From: Paenibacillus fonticola DSM 21315
GTDB taxonomy: Bacteria; Bacillota; Bacilli; Paenibacillales; Paenibacillaceae
Assembly (NCBI RefSeq): GCF_000381905.1
Contig: NZ_KB907248.1
Coordinates: 186,001 to 250,000 of the forward strand
Direction: 5' to 3'
Length of the DNA stretch: 64,000 nt
Shown: in pieces, positions 62,204 through 64,000 of the stretch
How the letters are laid out: every line of letters starts with the position of its first letter
How positions within the stretch are numbered: position 1 is the first letter of the stretch
Program-made: the position numbers and the translations under genes
Notes under the pieces: generated by a model
The model's input: only the letters and a program-made list of their open reading frames with translations
Databases searched by the model: none
Told to the model about the DNA's origin: nothing

Positions 62204-62886
62204 TCAGCCGCCAAACAGCATCATGAAGAAGCTCGCAAACTGTAAATAAATCTTGCCTGCTCCAGCATACAACGGCTCGATCGTAACACTCCTAAGCTGC
62301 GGTACAACCAGAATGAGCAAAAAAACCAAAATAGACCATTGCTCGAACTGCTTCAATTTGACCCGTGCGCGATCAGGCACGATATCCTCCAGCAGACGGT
62401 AGCCGTCAAGCGGAGGCAGCGGAACTAGGTTAAGCAAAAACAGCAAGAAGTTCGTAATATTGAATGTCGTAAAAAAGTACTGACCGCTTGAAACAATTTA
62501 TCGCTTGTAATGGAGCCCATCACGCCCGATTGAATCAACACGATGTAAATCATCGTTCCAATCACACCGAGCAGCAGGTTACTGAGCGGCCCGGCTGCCG
62601 TAACGATAATTCCCATTTGCCGAGGCTTCGCGAAATTGTTCCGGTTGACGGGAACCGGCCTCGCCCAGCCAAAACCGGCAAGCAGCAGCAAAATGATCCC
62701 GAAAAAATCGAAGTGAACGACAGGATTCAAGGTGACGCGCCCCTGCTGTTTCGCTGTGGGATCTCCGAATTTATTGGCGAAATAAGCGTGCGAAAATTCA
62801 TGCACTGTAAACGCGATGATCACCGTGATTAAAAAAAACGGGAGCTGATCCAAAGGAATACGCAATATTTGATTTAAAAAATCCAT
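62204..62886 (-). pseudogene. Site-2 protease (peptidase M50) with a single-base frameshift
   Basis: Membrane metalloprotease broken into two frames. The first (62425-62886) has the zinc motif HEFSHAYFANKFGD and two membrane segments; its last 17 residues, after SDKLFQAVSTF, leave the family. The second (62204-62446) resumes with NLVPLPPLDGYRLL, the second metal motif. Adding one T to the T6 run at 62471-62476 (minus strand) restores AVSTFFTTFNITNFLLFLLN and one frame of about 227 aa. Either a real mutation, a sequencing error or a slippage site. Start ATG 62886 overlaps the ribosome-binding region at the prmA end. Confidence 0.9.
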
Positions 62887-62892
62887 GAATGA

Positions 62893-63861
62893 TTACCTCT
62901 TTCTCGCTACAAAAGCTACCCAGTCTTCTTCCCGGGCAGTTTCAGTAATCTCAAATCCCGCAGCAAGCAGCGCCTGCTCCACGGCTTGTTCTTTATTCTT
63001 GTATATTCCTGACGCAATATAATAGCCTCCCGGCTGAAGCGCCCGATAAACATCATCGATAAATAAAAGAATGATTTCTGCAAGTATGTTAGCGACGACA
63101 ACGCGGACGGGAAGGGTAACGTTTAGCTCCGCCCCTGCCTCCTGCTTCAATACGGACAGCAGATCGCTCTCAACGACGCTGATCTGATCGTCCAGCTTGT
63201 TGAGCCTTGTATTCTCCATGGCGCTGGATACCGCAACCGGATCAAGATCGAGCGCAAGCACCCGGGAAGCGCCCAGTTTAACTGCACCAATCGCAAGTAT
63301 CCCGGAGCCTGTCCCTACGTCGATAACCTCGTCCCCTGACTGGATAACTCCTTCCAGGGTGCGCAGACAAAGCGATGTTGTAGGATGCGTGCCTGTGCCA
63401 AATGCCATGCCTGGATCGAGCTCGATGATTTTCTCATCCTCCGACTCAGGAGCGTACTCCTCCCAGGTCGGCTTGATCGTCAGTTTCCGGGAAACCCGGA
63501 TCGGCTTAAAATATTGCTTCCAGTTGTTCGCCCAGTCATCTTCACTGACATCCCTTACGGAGATGTCTGCACGGCCTGTATCAATATCATATTCGGCCAG
63601 CTCAGCGATCCGCTCCTTCACGGAAGCAACTACTGCTTCCACATCTGTACCTTCCGGAAAATAACCGCTGATTCTAGCCTCCCCCTGAGGAATATCATTG
63701 GGCGGCACTTCAAACCATTGTCCCAAGGAAGTATCTCTAGGCTTGTCGTTATCTACGTATTCTTCAATGGTTACGCCGCCAGCTCCCGCCTCATGCAAGA
63801 AGTTGGTTATCATCTCCACTGCTTCTTCCGTTGTATGTATTGTTATTTCCTTCCATATCAT
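62893..63861 (-). CDS. prmA: Ribosomal protein L11 methyltransferase PrmA (YqeT)
   Basis: 322 aa. N-terminal substrate domain (MIWKEITIHTTEEAVEMITNFLHEAGAGGVTIEEY), then a SAM domain: LDPGMAFGTGTHPTTSLCLRTLE, VIDVGTGSGILAIGAVKLGA, VVANILAEIILLF. It methylates ribosomal protein L11. GGAGG precedes ATG 63861. First gene of prmA-M50-rsmE-mtaB. Confidence 0.97.
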   Translation of the reverse strand: MIWKEITIHTTEEAVEMITNFLHEAGAGGVTIEEYVDNDKPRDTSLGQWFEVPPNDIPQGEARISGYFPEGTDVEAVVASVKERIAELAEYDIDTGRADISVRDVSEDDWANNWKQYFKPIRVSRKLTIKPTWEEYAPESEDEKIIELDPGMAFGTGTHPTTSLCLRTLEGVIQSGDEVIDVGTGSGILAIGAVKLGASRVLALDLDPVAVSSAMENTRLNKLDDQISVVESDLLSVLKQEAGAELNVTLPVRVVVANILAEIILLFIDDVYRALQPGGYYIASGIYKNKEQAVEQALLAAGFEITETAREEDWVAFVARKR

Positions 63862-63898
63862 GTTGATTTATCCTCCTCGGCTCATACGCATACCTTTT

Positions 63899-63927
63899 AT
63901 TGTACTATATAATATCCGGGGAAACAA
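63899..63927 (-). promoter_or_regulatory. Candidate promoter of prmA
   Basis: TTGTTT (63922-63927) and TACAAT (63899-63904) on the minus strand, 17-nt spacer. The -35 overlaps the U-tract of the preceding terminator. Confidence 0.45.
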
Positions 63928-63948
63928 AAAACCGCTTATGCAAGCGGC
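63926..63948 (-). terminator. Terminator of the gene upstream of prmA
   Basis: Stem CCGCTT/AAGCGG with a 4-nt loop, minus-strand exit GGTTTTTT. It closes a transcript entering from the right edge. Confidence 0.8.
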
Positions 63949-64000
63949 TATAAGGCAATCGCGGTAGATTGAGAAGCTTGTGCAACCTCATCCGTGGTTA
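63948..64000 (-). CDS. Possible C-terminal end of a protein entering from the right edge
   Basis: One minus frame stays open from the window edge to a TAG at 63948-63950 that touches the terminator stem; it encodes TDEVAQASQSTAIAL at the end. Only 16 codons are visible; the family cannot be named. In Bacillus dnaJ precedes prmA, but this tail does not look like DnaJ. Confidence 0.3.
   Translation of the reverse strand, partial: TTDEVAQASQSTAIAL

Noticed and set aside
1..64000. Prophage, insertion sequence, integron or secondary-metabolite cluster
   Set aside because: No integrase, transposase, phage structural gene, long terminal repeats or biosynthetic megagene seen; nearly every gene belongs to a core family in conserved order.

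Overview
The window is core chromosome of an endospore-forming, low-to-mid GC Gram-positive bacterium, most likely Paenibacillus or a close relative. This rests on gene order and content: strong AGGAGG ribosome-binding sites, frequent GTG and TTG starts, sporulation genes (a GerR/RsfA-type regulator, YhcN/YlaJ lipoprotein, YqfC, YqfD), a B-type RNase P RNA, a glycyl T-box and AddAB in place of RecBCD. I see no prophage, insertion sequence, CRISPR array, tRNA, rRNA or integrated element. Two blocks follow the Bacillus subtilis gene order closely: ylaL-ylaK-ylaJ with ylaH-typA (about 9.6-15.7 kb), and prmA-rsmE-mtaB-yqeW ... rpsU-yqeY-yqfC-yqfD-phoL-yqfF-ybeY-dgkA-cdd-era-yqzL-recO-glyQS ... dnaG-sigA-trmK-yqfO (about 25-64 kb). 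Layout: 1-3.7 kb, an oligopeptide ABC transporter (oppA, oppB, partial oppC) with a terminator between oppA and oppB. 4-8.1 kb, DUF3397, panE, a GerR/RsfA regulator, a DUF2626 protein and a secreted coiled-coil protein. 8.1-16.4 kb, an orphan solute-binding protein, the yla genes, an LCP ligase and typA. 16.5-18 kb, two divergent TerC-family membrane proteins. 18-20.5 kb, thiI with its cysteine desulfurase. 20.7-24.4 kb, a lytic transglycosylase, small proteins and a membrane-anchored subtilase. 24.48-24.9 kb, rnpB. 25-43.6 kb, the large housekeeping cluster (replication priming, sigma-A, glycyl-tRNA synthetase, Era, RecO, YbeY, c-di-AMP phosphodiesterase, S21). 44-56.6 kb, a DNA-repair island sbcC-sbcD-addA-addB. 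56.8-64 kb, RlmI-type methyltransferase, Na/Pi cotransporter, Nudix, mtaB, rsmE, a frameshifted M50 protease and prmA. Most genes lie on the minus strand in tight, often translationally coupled operons. No obviously new multi-gene system is present. The most unusual signals are three. First, a candidate small RNA or attenuator upstream of the HIT gene, with an extended -10 promoter and an FNR/CRP-like palindrome centred near -41.5. Second, two independent 12-bp-period tandem repeats, one in frame inside addA and one just after it, plus a related low-complexity expansion in sbcC, all within the repair island. Third, a single-base homopolymer frameshift that splits a site-2 protease between its two catalytic motifs. 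All calls come from reading the sequence; no database search was run.
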